From the NCBI GenBank assembly GCA_965208275.1, contig OZ242331.1, forward strand, positions 3,534,001 to 3,598,000: a stretch of DNA of 64,000 nucleotides, given 5' to 3'. The notes under the pieces are model-generated. The model did not search any database, had not been told where the DNA came from, and worked only from the letters and a program-made list of their open reading frames with translations. This DNA is from Bin5 sp022827195. Its GTDB lineage: Bacteria; Chloroflexota; Anaerolineae; Caldilineales; Caldilineaceae. Position numbers and translations under genes: made by a program. Positions 52,141 to 59,668 of the stretch are shown piece after piece. Each line of letters opens with the position of its first letter. Position 1 is the first letter of the stretch.

Positions 52141-52593
52141 TCACTCATCCTCGTACCAGCCTGATCCGAAGATCAGGCCGTCATGGCGCACGAGCCATGT
52201 GTGCTTGCGTCGCTCCTCGCCGGTTTCCGGGTTGAGGGCGAGGTAGCTAATCCACTTGCCCGCCTCGGTCGTGCTCAACATCTCATCGCCAAAGAAGTAG
52301 CCGGTCGAGTCGATGCGCAGCGCGGGGTCACGACCCTTAATTTCCGGGTTGTAATGTGCGATGGTGTAGCCGTCCTCGCCGATAATGACGACGTACCATT
52401 GTCCGTCCACATTCTCGGCTGAATTGTGGTAGTCGATGGCCGCTTGCCTGCCCTCGCGTTGGTAGCGGCGGATTGCGTCCTGCACGATCGATTGCGTATA
52501 GGCTGCCGGGTCGTTCCGGGATGGGATGGCGACGCAGCCGGCGACGACCAGCGCCAGGGCCAGGGTCAAGAGAAAAGCAGTTGCGCGATACAT
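52141..52593 (-). CDS. Cache-domain lipoprotein, copy 1
   Basis: 150-residue exported lipoprotein. Signal peptide MYRATAFLLTLALALVVAGC with lipobox. The mature part resembles a single Cache (sCache_2) ligand-sensing domain: WYVVIIGEDGYTIAHYNPEIKG, then NPETGEERRKHTWLVRHDGLIFGSGWY at the C-terminus, typical of the strand pair that forms the pocket. No signalling domain is attached, so it would act as a free binding lipoprotein or partner of another receptor. Start placed at 52593 with AGAGGG upstream. It is a paralogue of the neighbour at 52756, separated by a remnant of a peptidase gene. Confidence 0.78.
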   Translation of the reverse strand: MYRATAFLLTLALALVVAGCVAIPSRNDPAAYTQSIVQDAIRRYQREGRQAAIDYHNSAENVDGQWYVVIIGEDGYTIAHYNPEIKGRDPALRIDSTGYFFGDEMLSTTEAGKWISYLALNPETGEERRKHTWLVRHDGLIFGSGWYEDE

Positions 52594-52659
52594 GGATATT
52601 TGCCCTCTGATGCGGCTGTGCTTTGACAATGGAGGGAACAAAGGACTCGAGTGACAGTA

Positions 52660-52740
52660 ATGCGGATCGACGCGGGCGCAGTCTTCCAGGAAGGCAACCC
52701 GTTCGCCGCCGCCCGACGCGGGGCGCTGCTTTACCTCGGC
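52660..52740 (+). pseudogene. 5' remnant of an M81 peptidase gene
   Basis: The frame from ATG 52660 reads MRIDAGAVFQEGNPFAAARR, a degenerate copy of the start of the intact gene at 53414 (MRIGVGSIFQESNQFAATQT). The DNA just before it (GGACTCGAGTGACAG) also matches the sequence before 53414 (GGAATCGAGTGACTG). After about 20 codons the similarity ends. It lies upstream of lipoprotein copy 1 exactly as the intact gene lies upstream of copy 2, so a lipoprotein/peptidase unit was duplicated and one peptidase copy lost. Confidence 0.82.
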
Positions 52741-52755
52741 TTTGCTCCTGGACAG

Positions 52756-53202
52756 TTACTTCTCCTCGTACCAACCTGAACCGAAGAACAGGCCGTCATG
52801 GCGCACGATCCAGGCGTGCTTGCGCCGCTCCTCGCCCGTTTCCGGGTTCTGGAAGACGTAACTGACCCACTTGCCGTCCTCGGTCGCGCTGAGCACGTCA
52901 TCGCCGTAAAAGTAGCCGGTCGAGTCTATGCGCAGCGCGGGGTCGCGACCGATCATTTCCGGGTTGTGATGGGCGATGGTGTAGCCGTCCCCACCGATAA
53001 TGAACACATACCACTGCCCGTCCACGCTGTCGGCTAAACTGTGGTACGCAACTGCTGCCTCCCTGCCGTCCCGTTGGTAGCGCCGGATCGCGTCCTCCAC
53101 AATCGATTGCGTATAGGCCGCCGGTTCATTCTGGGATGGTATGGCAACACAGCCCGCAGTGAGCAGACCCAGCAGCAGGGCCAGAGAAACAGTACGAATC
53201 AT
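52756..53202 (-). CDS. Cache-domain lipoprotein, copy 2
   Basis: 148-residue lipoprotein with signal MIRTVSLALLLGLLTAGC. It matches copy 1 across the mature domain: QSIVEDAIRRYQRDGREAAVAYH, WYVFIIGGDGYTIAHHNPE, DGLFFGSGWYEEK. The start at 53202 follows AAAAGGAGATATCG, a strong ribosome-binding site. It is divergent from the M81 peptidase gene across 211 bp. Function as for copy 1: extracytoplasmic small-ligand binding is inferred from the Cache fold only. Confidence 0.8.
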   Translation of the reverse strand: MIRTVSLALLLGLLTAGCVAIPSQNEPAAYTQSIVEDAIRRYQRDGREAAVAYHSLADSVDGQWYVFIIGGDGYTIAHHNPEMIGRDPALRIDSTGYFYGDDVLSATEDGKWVSYVFQNPETGEERRKHAWIVRHDGLFFGSGWYEEK

Positions 53203-53278
53203 CGATATCTCCTTTTCGCTAGATTCAAGAGTCAGCAAACTTTTTCAGTTTAGCGGCAGACGGCCGCCAAGGCAAGCA

Positions 53279-53307
53279 TTGCCTTTCCGCAATTGCAAGC
53301 GTATAAT
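53279..53307 (+). promoter_or_regulatory. Sigma70-type promoter of the M81 peptidase gene
   Basis: TTGCCT (53279-53284), 17-bp spacer, TATAAT (53302-53307). The leader to the start codon is about 100 nt. Confidence 0.7.
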
Positions 53308-53413
53308 CCCAGTGTCGATCTGCATCTGCTCGCCCTTTGGATCACCGGGTCCGGTCATCCCCTTTTGGTAGAACTGTTCGCCCTTGCTCAAAAGATGAGC
53401 AAGAAGGAATCGA

Positions 53414-54922
53414 GTGACTGGTATGCGGATCGGCGTCGGCTCAATCTTCCAGGAAAGCAACCAGTTCGCCGCCACACAGACCGACCTGCCACTGTTTCGC
53501 AACTCTTATGTGCATGAAGGCGACGCGCTACTGCGGCTGGCAGGCACAGACTGCGAAGTAGCGGGCATGCTCGCCGTTTGCGCCGAGGCGGGCGCGCAGG
53601 TCGTACCGCTTGCGGCGGCGCGCTGTGTCTCGGGAGGTGCGCTCAGCGACAACTGCTACGCCTATCTGAAGGAGGCGCTGCTGGCTCCGCTGCGGGAAGC
53701 CGGCACGCTTGACGGCCTCGCGCTGGCGATGCACGGCTCGATGGTCGCGGCTTCGGAGCTGGACCCGGAGGGCGACATTCTGGACGCGGTGCGGGCGATT
53801 GTGGGACCAGAACTGCCAATCGTCATGACGCTCGACCTGCACGCGCACGTTACGCCGCGCATGGTCCGGCAGGCAACCGCCCTGGTCTCTTTCGCTCACT
53901 ATCCGCACGACGACACCTATTCGACAGGTGAACGGGGCGCCGACCTGCTGCTGAAGACCGTGCAGGGTGAGATCGAACCGGTAATGGCGCTGGCAAAGGT
54001 GCCGATGATCTGCGGCGCGTGCAATGGTCAAACTTTTGGCGACGGGCCGATGGCGCGGCTGACCCGCCGGGCGCGCTGGTTGGAGAAGCAGCCGTCGATC
54101 CTTTCCGTCTCTTGCTTCCAGGTCCATCCGCACAACGATCTGCCAGACATGGGCTGCGGCGCCGTCGTGGTGACCGACAATGACTGCGCACTCGCAGCAA
54201 TGGAGGCGCAGGCGCTGGCAGCGGATTTCTGGGAGCGACGTTGGGCGTTCGAAACAGGGACGCTTTCGGTTGGGGAAGCGGTTGCCCGCGGCCGCCGGAT
54301 CGAGGGTGGACCCGTGCTGCTGGTTGACACGGCCGACTGCACGGGGGGCGGCGCGCCCGGTGACAGCGTCGCGTTGCTGAGCGAGTTGTTGGCGATGGGT
54401 GTGGAGGAACCTGCCTTTCTGATGGTGGTCGACGCGGCCGCGGCGCAGAAGTGCGCGGACAAGGGCGTTGGCCGGAATGTCAGCCTGCAGGTCGGTTACA
54501 GCATCGACCCGACATGGGGCCGGCCCGTCGCCGTCAGCGGTGTCGTGCGCCGCCTGAGCGACGGCTGTTTCGTTTATGACGGCGGTCTCTTTGGCGGCAC
54601 CCGGGCTTCGATGGGTCTCAGCGCGGCAGTGCAGATCGGTAGCATCGAGCTGCTGGTTATGTCGCAGCCGACCTACGATTGGGGCGACGAGCAGTTCAGA
54701 AGCGTGGGTATGGACGTGTGCCGGGCCAAATTCATTGGCGTCAAAAACCCGATGAACTATCGCCGCGCTTACCGCGACGTGATGAAGGCGGCATTCGTCG
54801 TCGACACGCCGGGACCGACGCCGGCCCACGTGCGAAACCTGCGCTATCGAAGGATGAAGCGTCCCTTTTTCCCTTTTGACGAGGAGATTCAAGACCTGGA
54901 AATCCCGGTGGTCGTGGGTTGA
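53414..54922 (+). CDS. M81 family metallopeptidase (MlrC/microcystinase C-like)
   Basis: 502-residue zinc enzyme of the MlrC family, which in characterised members hydrolyses linear microcystin products; environmental members have unknown peptide or amide substrates. The N-terminal domain has GSIFQESNQFAA, MTLDLHAHVTPRMV (metal-binding D-x-H-x-H) and SFAHYPHDDTYSTGERGADLL. The C-terminal domain includes VDTADCTGGGAPGDSVALL, typical of the family. GTG 53414 with AAGGA 5 bp before is favoured; ATG 53423 is possible. A decayed copy of its 5' end lies at 52660. It stands upstream of a small unknown gene and PhyH genes. Confidence 0.87.
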   Translation: MTGMRIGVGSIFQESNQFAATQTDLPLFRNSYVHEGDALLRLAGTDCEVAGMLAVCAEAGAQVVPLAAARCVSGGALSDNCYAYLKEALLAPLREAGTLDGLALAMHGSMVAASELDPEGDILDAVRAIVGPELPIVMTLDLHAHVTPRMVRQATALVSFAHYPHDDTYSTGERGADLLLKTVQGEIEPVMALAKVPMICGACNGQTFGDGPMARLTRRARWLEKQPSILSVSCFQVHPHNDLPDMGCGAVVVTDNDCALAAMEAQALAADFWERRWAFETGTLSVGEAVARGRRIEGGPVLLVDTADCTGGGAPGDSVALLSELLAMGVEEPAFLMVVDAAAAQKCADKGVGRNVSLQVGYSIDPTWGRPVAVSGVVRRLSDGCFVYDGGLFGGTRASMGLSAAVQIGSIELLVMSQPTYDWGDEQFRSVGMDVCRAKFIGVKNPMNYRRAYRDVMKAAFVVDTPGPTPAHVRNLRYRRMKRPFFPFDEEIQDLEIPVVVG

Positions 54923-55063
54923 GTGATAGACCGGCCACAGTTGGGCATTGCGTTGAGCGGAAACGAACATTGGCAGCTGGCCGGAACAGTGCCCGAAGCG
55001 CCCCCGGCCGCCTGGAATCGAAAGGAGATGCGCGAGCCTGCGCTAAGCGGGAGGCATCCAACA

Positions 55064-55426
55064 ATGAGCCCCAATGTCACCCAACAGTTAGAAGAGTGTG
55101 TTGCTCGGCTGCGTGAGGGATGCTTGACCGAGGCACAGTTGCGCGAGCTGGTCAAAACAGCCGGGGAAAGCGGCGCCAGGCGCCAGAGTCTGCTCTACCT
55201 GCAGACAGCTACCACATCCGTCACCTCGAAAGTGGTTGGGACGCTGCTGATCGAGGACGGCGCTGTTTCCGACGTTCCCTTCGATCCCGCCGACTGGCCC
55301 TACCAGACGGTGCTGGAAGCGATCAATGCCGGCTGGCGCGTCATCCGGTTTCCGGCCCAGCTGCTTTCCGGACACGAGCGGGATGTGCACGTCATCTGCG
55401 AGTTCATCCTTGAAAAGTGGGAGTAG
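55064..55426 (+). CDS. Small protein of unknown function
   Basis: 120-residue acidic protein not recognised. Two parts are visible: a helical N-terminal half (MSPNVTQQLEECVARLREG; LTEAQLRELVKTAGESGARR) and a C-terminal alpha/beta half (VVGTLLIEDGAVSDVPFDP; WRVIRFPAQLLSGHERDVHV). GGGAGG lies about 11 bp before the ATG at 55064; the frame is open further upstream to 54923, but without a ribosome-binding site. It ends 4 bp before the next PhyH gene, so it is co-transcribed. It has no signal peptide or membrane segment. A regulatory or accessory role with the PhyH gene is only a guess from position. Confidence 0.6.
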   Translation: MSPNVTQQLEECVARLREGCLTEAQLRELVKTAGESGARRQSLLYLQTATTSVTSKVVGTLLIEDGAVSDVPFDPADWPYQTVLEAINAGWRVIRFPAQLLSGHERDVHVICEFILEKWE

Positions 55427-55430
55427 ACCG

Positions 55431-56267
55431 ATGGCCTTCAAATCGCAACGCGCCGCGGGCAACGTCAGGCCGACCCTGACCGACGAGGAGATTCTGGAGT
55501 TTTGCAAGACGGGAATGTATACGCTTGAGGGCGTAATCCCGGATTCCACCAACCGCTGGGTGTTTGAATATCTGGACCGGGAAGGCGCGGACCCCGTTCA
55601 GCTGGTGAGAGATGACCGTTTCATCGAAGAGGTGTTGTTGCATCCGGCCGTCACAGGGGTCGTACGATCGTTGTTGGGCGAGCATTTCCAGCTGCCTGAG
55701 GTGATGGGGAACCATCGCCTGGCAGGACCGGTGGAAGCCAGAAGCTGGCATATCGACGGCGGATCCAACTTCGAACGCACCTGCGAGTTGCTGCAGGTTT
55801 TCTACATTCCGCAGACAAACAGACCTGAAATGGGACCGACTCTGTTTCTGCCGGGCTCCCACCTCGTGCCGGTGGCGCGCGAGGACTTGGAGCGTTTCGG
55901 CGACCTGGCCGGTCAGGAGATGACCGCGGCGCCGGCGGGCTCAGTCTTTGTTACTGCCTATTCGCTGTGGCATCGCCAGCCGCGCAAGATCGACCAGTCG
56001 ATCCGCAACCTGTTGAAATGGGCGTATTGGCGTACAGAGCAGCCCGAACGCGACTGGAATACGGACCCGAACTTCGATTTTGCCGGGGCTGACTATACCT
56101 ACACGAACGACTATTTCAGCGGCGCTGCGCGCAAGTGGCAGTCGGCCCCACGCGTGGCCGAGATGTTTTACTGGCTATGCGGCAGATCGGATGAATTCCA
56201 CTTGGTGGGCGGTGCCGGATGGCCGTACTCTTCCACCGATCCGGGAAAACGGGGCGCGGCGGGCTGA
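55431..56267 (+). CDS. Phytanoyl-CoA dioxygenase (PhyH)-like protein, tandem copy A
   Basis: 278 residues. The metal-binding H-x-D is in SWHIDGGSNFERTCELLQV (about residue 106-108). EMGPTLFLPGSHLVPVARED is the family loop, and the distal His is in AYSLWHRQPRKIDQSIRNLLKWAYW, with Arg candidates following. The N-terminal segment VRPTLTDEEILEFCKTGMY is shared with copy B at 56787, with which it aligns end to end without gaps of note. Start at 55431 is chosen, 4 bp after the preceding stop. Confidence 0.87.
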   Translation: MAFKSQRAAGNVRPTLTDEEILEFCKTGMYTLEGVIPDSTNRWVFEYLDREGADPVQLVRDDRFIEEVLLHPAVTGVVRSLLGEHFQLPEVMGNHRLAGPVEARSWHIDGGSNFERTCELLQVFYIPQTNRPEMGPTLFLPGSHLVPVAREDLERFGDLAGQEMTAAPAGSVFVTAYSLWHRQPRKIDQSIRNLLKWAYWRTEQPERDWNTDPNFDFAGADYTYTNDYFSGAARKWQSAPRVAEMFYWLCGRSDEFHLVGGAGWPYSSTDPGKRGAAG

Positions 56268-56330
56268 CAAACATCGTCAGCGATAGAGAGTTCCCTCCTC
56301 TACCCTCGATAAGGAAAAGGACAACGAGCT

Positions 56331-56741
56331 GTGGAAGCAAGCCTGTGGAACATCGGCATGAAGGTCGATGACATTGACAGCGAGATCAGTTTCTGGGAAG
56401 AGATCGGCGCGAAACTCGTTCTGCGTGAAAAGTTCACGGCGCCCGACGGTGAAGAGGCCGACTACGCCTTTCTCGATTTTGGCGGCACACGCATATTCCT
56501 CACGCCCAAGACCGTTTTCGAGGACAAACTGGGCTACAAACTGATGCCCGGCCTGACGCACGCCGTCTTCGAAGTGGAGGACCTAGACCGGGAGTACGAA
56601 CGGCTGACCGGCATGGGCCTGGAGGTGCTGGTAGACAAGGTGGAGATCAGCGCCGGGTTCGGCTCGCGCCGCCTGGCCTTTTTCCGCTCGCCCAACGGCA
56701 TGGTTTTTGAAGTGCTGCAGATCCTGGAGGGCAAGATCTGA
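56331..56741 (+). CDS. VOC (glyoxalase/dioxygenase) family protein
   Basis: 136-residue vicinal-oxygen-chelate protein. Two repeats are visible: LWNIGMKVDDIDSEISFWEE with the start of the metal site, and LTHAVFEVEDLDREYERLTG, ending in FFRSPNGMVFEVLQIL, where the Glu is the usual second-module ligand. GTG start with AAGGAAAAGG upstream. It is inserted between two tandem PhyH copies, suggesting a role in the same reaction sequence. Different in sequence from the VOC protein at 19298. Confidence 0.85.
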   Translation: MEASLWNIGMKVDDIDSEISFWEEIGAKLVLREKFTAPDGEEADYAFLDFGGTRIFLTPKTVFEDKLGYKLMPGLTHAVFEVEDLDREYERLTGMGLEVLVDKVEISAGFGSRRLAFFRSPNGMVFEVLQILEGKI

Positions 56742-56786
56742 TTCTGATGCTCGATTCTCGTTTCAACGCCTGGCAGGAGGAACAGA

Positions 56787-57623
56787 ATGGCAGAGGAAGC
56801 GCGCCGTGCGCCGAACGACATCAGGCCATCCCTGACGGATGAGGAGGTCCTGGAGTTTTGTAAGACGGGAATCCTCAGGCTCGAAGGCGTGATCCCGGAG
56901 TCCACCAACCGCTGGGTTTTTAATTATCTTGACCGGGAGAATGCCGACCCACACGATCTGGTCAGAGATGAATATTTCATCGACGAAGTGCTGCTGCATC
57001 CGGCGGTCGCCGGTGTGATTCGCTCCCTGCTGGGCGCCCAATTCCAGCTGCCCGACTGGATGGCGAACCATCGTCTCGTCGGTCCGGTCGAAGCCAGTTA
57101 CTGGCACATCGATGCGGGATCCAGTTTTGAGCGCGCCTGCAATCTGCTCCAGGTCTTCTACATTCCCCAGGCCAACACGCCGGAAATGGGCCCGACCCTG
57201 TTCCTGCCGGGCTCCCATCTCGTGCCCATCGCGCGTGAGGACGTAGAGCGCTTCGGCAATCTGGCCGGTCAGCAGATGACCGCGGCGCCGGCCGGCTCGG
57301 TGTTTGTCACAGCTTATTCGATCTGGCACCGCCAGCCGCCGAAGGCCGATCGTTCGACGCGCAACCTGCTGAAATGGGTCTACTGGCGCACAGAGCAGCC
57401 CGAACGGGACTGGGTGGCAGACCCGAACTTCGATTTCGGCGGCGCGGACTATACCCACAGCAGCGATTACTTTCACGGTCCGGCGCGCATGTGGCAGTCG
57501 GTGCCGCGTGTGGCCGAGATGTTCTACTGGCTGTGCGGCAAAGCGGATGAATTTCACATGGTCGGCGGCGCAGGATGGCCGTACTCTTCCACCGATCCGG
57601 GATTCCGCGCCGATTTGCCTTGA
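56787..57623 (+). CDS. Phytanoyl-CoA dioxygenase (PhyH)-like protein, tandem copy B
   Basis: 278 residues, same length as copy A. The metal motif is YWHIDAGSSFERACNLLQV; EMGPTLFLPGSHLVPIARED and AYSIWHRQPPKADRSTRNLLKWVYW carry the loop and distal His. The C-terminal DEFHMVGGAGWPYSSTDPG is identical in most positions to copy A. GGCAGGAGGAACAG directly precedes the ATG. The duplication spans the PhyH gene but not the VOC gene between them. Confidence 0.87.
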   Translation: MAEEARRAPNDIRPSLTDEEVLEFCKTGILRLEGVIPESTNRWVFNYLDRENADPHDLVRDEYFIDEVLLHPAVAGVIRSLLGAQFQLPDWMANHRLVGPVEASYWHIDAGSSFERACNLLQVFYIPQANTPEMGPTLFLPGSHLVPIAREDVERFGNLAGQQMTAAPAGSVFVTAYSIWHRQPPKADRSTRNLLKWVYWRTEQPERDWVADPNFDFGGADYTHSSDYFHGPARMWQSVPRVAEMFYWLCGKADEFHMVGGAGWPYSSTDPGFRADLP

Positions 57624-57669
57624 GGCCTGAAGCCAACCAGATTGCGCCGCCAGAAACGGAGGCCGTCCA

Positions 57670-58461
57670 ATGGAACTGAGCGAATCCCAGATCGCACAGT
57701 ATGACGAAGAGGGGTACCTGTTTTTTCCCGGCTTGCTCGACACCGATGAGGCAGCCGTCTTGCAGGGGGCCCTGCCCGAGATCCTCAGTCGCGACGGGCC
57801 GGAGATAGTTTCCGAGAAGGAGGACGCTTCAGCCGTACGGCTGGCCTTTGGCGCGCATTTCTTTTCTGAGCCGTTCCGGCGTCTGACGCTCCTGCCGCGC
57901 CTTTTGAATCCGGTGCGCCAGCTGCTGCGGGAGGATGTTTACATCCACCAGAGCCGCATGAATCCCAAATATGGCTTCGGCGGCGGCGCGTCGTGGGACT
58001 GGCACCAGGACTACCCGCCGTGGCATTCGGTTGACGGCATGCCGGAGCCGCGCTGCGTCATGGCGTCGGTGTTCATAGACGACTGCACTCCGGTGACGTC
58101 GCCGCTGCTGATCATGCCGGGCACGCAGCGCTACGGACTGCTCGATGCCAGCCCTCACAAGGACGCGGAAGGGCGGGGCTACGAGTTGCACCATGTCGAC
58201 AATACAACCTTTGAGGGGCTCGCGGCTGAGCACGGCATTGAAGCGTTGATAGGGCCGGCCGGTTCGGTCGCATTCATCCACTGCAACGTGCTGCACGGTT
58301 CTGCGAACAATGTCTCGCCGTGGCGGCGGGCGATCATGTATTTGATCTACAATGCGGCCAGCAACGCCTGCACCGGCACTGTGCGCCCCTGGTATCAGAA
58401 CAATCGGGACTTCACGCCGCTGGAATCTCTCGACGACAGTAGTTTGAGGGAACTAGCCTGA
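57670..58461 (+). CDS. PhyH-family dioxygenase, ectoine hydroxylase-like subgroup
   Basis: 263 residues, opening with ESQIAQYDEEGYLFFPGLLD, the usual N-terminal helix of PhyH/EctD-like enzymes. The H-x-D motif is in WDWHQDYPPWHSVDGMPEPR (about residue 115-117); the distal His is in FIHCNVLHGSANNVSPWRRAIMYLIYN, with the Arg pair after it. The wording of the active-site loop resembles EctD/ThpD relatives more than the two preceding paralogues, but no ectABC genes are nearby, so ectoine hydroxylation is not claimed. GGAGG lies 7 bp before the ATG. Confidence 0.85.
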   Translation: MELSESQIAQYDEEGYLFFPGLLDTDEAAVLQGALPEILSRDGPEIVSEKEDASAVRLAFGAHFFSEPFRRLTLLPRLLNPVRQLLREDVYIHQSRMNPKYGFGGGASWDWHQDYPPWHSVDGMPEPRCVMASVFIDDCTPVTSPLLIMPGTQRYGLLDASPHKDAEGRGYELHHVDNTTFEGLAAEHGIEALIGPAGSVAFIHCNVLHGSANNVSPWRRAIMYLIYNAASNACTGTVRPWYQNNRDFTPLESLDDSSLRELA

Positions 58462-58531
58462 TGACCTGCGAAATCAAAGACCCGGCCATGGCTGGCCGGA
58501 TTCGCCAGCACCTACGTCTGGAGCAATCGAC

Positions 58532-59578
58532 ATGAAACATTTTAGTGCCGACCAACTGAAGGAGATCGGGGTCCGCATTCTGGATGCGGCCGGCTCGCCC
58601 CATGCGGAGTCGGAAACCGTTTGCGAAATCCTCGTGCGCGCCAATCTGCTCGGTCACGACTCGCATGGCATCATGCGCGTACCGCAGTACGTCGGCGAGA
58701 TTCGGAGCGGCGAGATCAGGCCGGGAACGCCGATCGAGATCGAACGCGAGACCGCGGCCGCGGCCGTGATCCAGGCCGAACAGGGCTGGGGCCACGTAAT
58801 CGCGCGCAAGGCGATGCAGCTCGCCATCGAAAAGGCGCGGCAGGTCGCCATCGGAACGGTGGTCGTGCGCGGCAGCCAGCACGTAGGGCGGGTGGGCGAA
58901 TACCCCACGATGGCGGCGGAGGCGGAGATGATCGGCATGGCGTTCGTCAACTCCTACGGCCGCACGGGCTCGGTGGCCCCCTGGGGCGGCGCGGAGAGGC
59001 GGCTCTCCCCCAATCCGATCGCCTTCGCCATGCCGAGCGGCGGGGACTGGCCGGTCATGGTCGACATCACGACGTCGGTATTCCCGGAAGGCAAGATCAG
59101 AGTTACGCGTTACGCGGGGAAGCAGCTGCCTGAAGGAGTCATCATCGACTCGGAGGGCAACCCCACGACCGATCCGGCCGCGTTCTACGGTCCGCCGGAA
59201 GGGGCGCTGCTGCCGTTGGGCGGGATCGTCGGCCACAAAGGGTACGCCCTGAGCCTGGTGGCGGAGCTGCTGGCGGGCGCGCTGTCGGGCGCGGGCTGCA
59301 CCGGCAAGGAGAAGGAGGAAAAGGGCAACGGCGTCTTTTTTCAGGCGATCAACATCGCTGCGCTGCTCCCCTACGAGGAGTTCGTCCAGACGGTGCAGGA
59401 GCAGATCTCCTGGGTCAAATCGGCACGGCCAAAGCCTGGCGTCGAGGAGATCCTCTACCCCGGCGAGCCGGAGTACCGCACCGCGCAGCAGCGCGGCGCG
59501 GAGGGCATCCCGGTCGAGGAAAGCATCTGGCAGGAGATGCTGGAAACGGCGGACAGCCTGGGCGTCACGATTCAGTAG
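58532..59578 (+). CDS. Malate/L-lactate dehydrogenase (Ldh_2) family oxidoreductase
   Basis: 348-residue NAD(P)-dependent 2-oxoacid reductase of the AllD/ComC/YlbC family, which has its own fold rather than the Rossmann LDH fold. ANLLGHDSHGIMRVPQYV (catalytic His region, about 40-57), WGHVIARKAMQLAIEKA and RGSQHVGRVGEYP are family signatures, as are LSPNPIAFAMPS and GHKGYALSLVAELLAGALSG. Substrates range from sulfolactate and ureidoglycolate to 2-oxoacids; none can be chosen here. It follows a PhyH gene by 70 bp and may reduce or oxidise the hydroxylated product (inference). Confidence 0.9.
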   Translation: MKHFSADQLKEIGVRILDAAGSPHAESETVCEILVRANLLGHDSHGIMRVPQYVGEIRSGEIRPGTPIEIERETAAAAVIQAEQGWGHVIARKAMQLAIEKARQVAIGTVVVRGSQHVGRVGEYPTMAAEAEMIGMAFVNSYGRTGSVAPWGGAERRLSPNPIAFAMPSGGDWPVMVDITTSVFPEGKIRVTRYAGKQLPEGVIIDSEGNPTTDPAAFYGPPEGALLPLGGIVGHKGYALSLVAELLAGALSGAGCTGKEKEEKGNGVFFQAINIAALLPYEEFVQTVQEQISWVKSARPKPGVEEILYPGEPEYRTAQQRGAEGIPVEESIWQEMLETADSLGVTIQ

Positions 59579-59668
59579 AGCGTGTTCGATGGGCGGCGGC
59601 CCCGGCATTCGAGACGGAACGGCGTCATTGGGGCGCGCCGTGCTGGACAGCTTGCAGAGTTGAATGCT

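Noticed and set aside
57670..58461. Calling this gene ectoine hydroxylase (ectD)
   Set aside because: It shares the PhyH fold and an EctD-like loop, but there are no ectoine biosynthesis genes in the window and the substrate-contact residues cannot be verified by eye.
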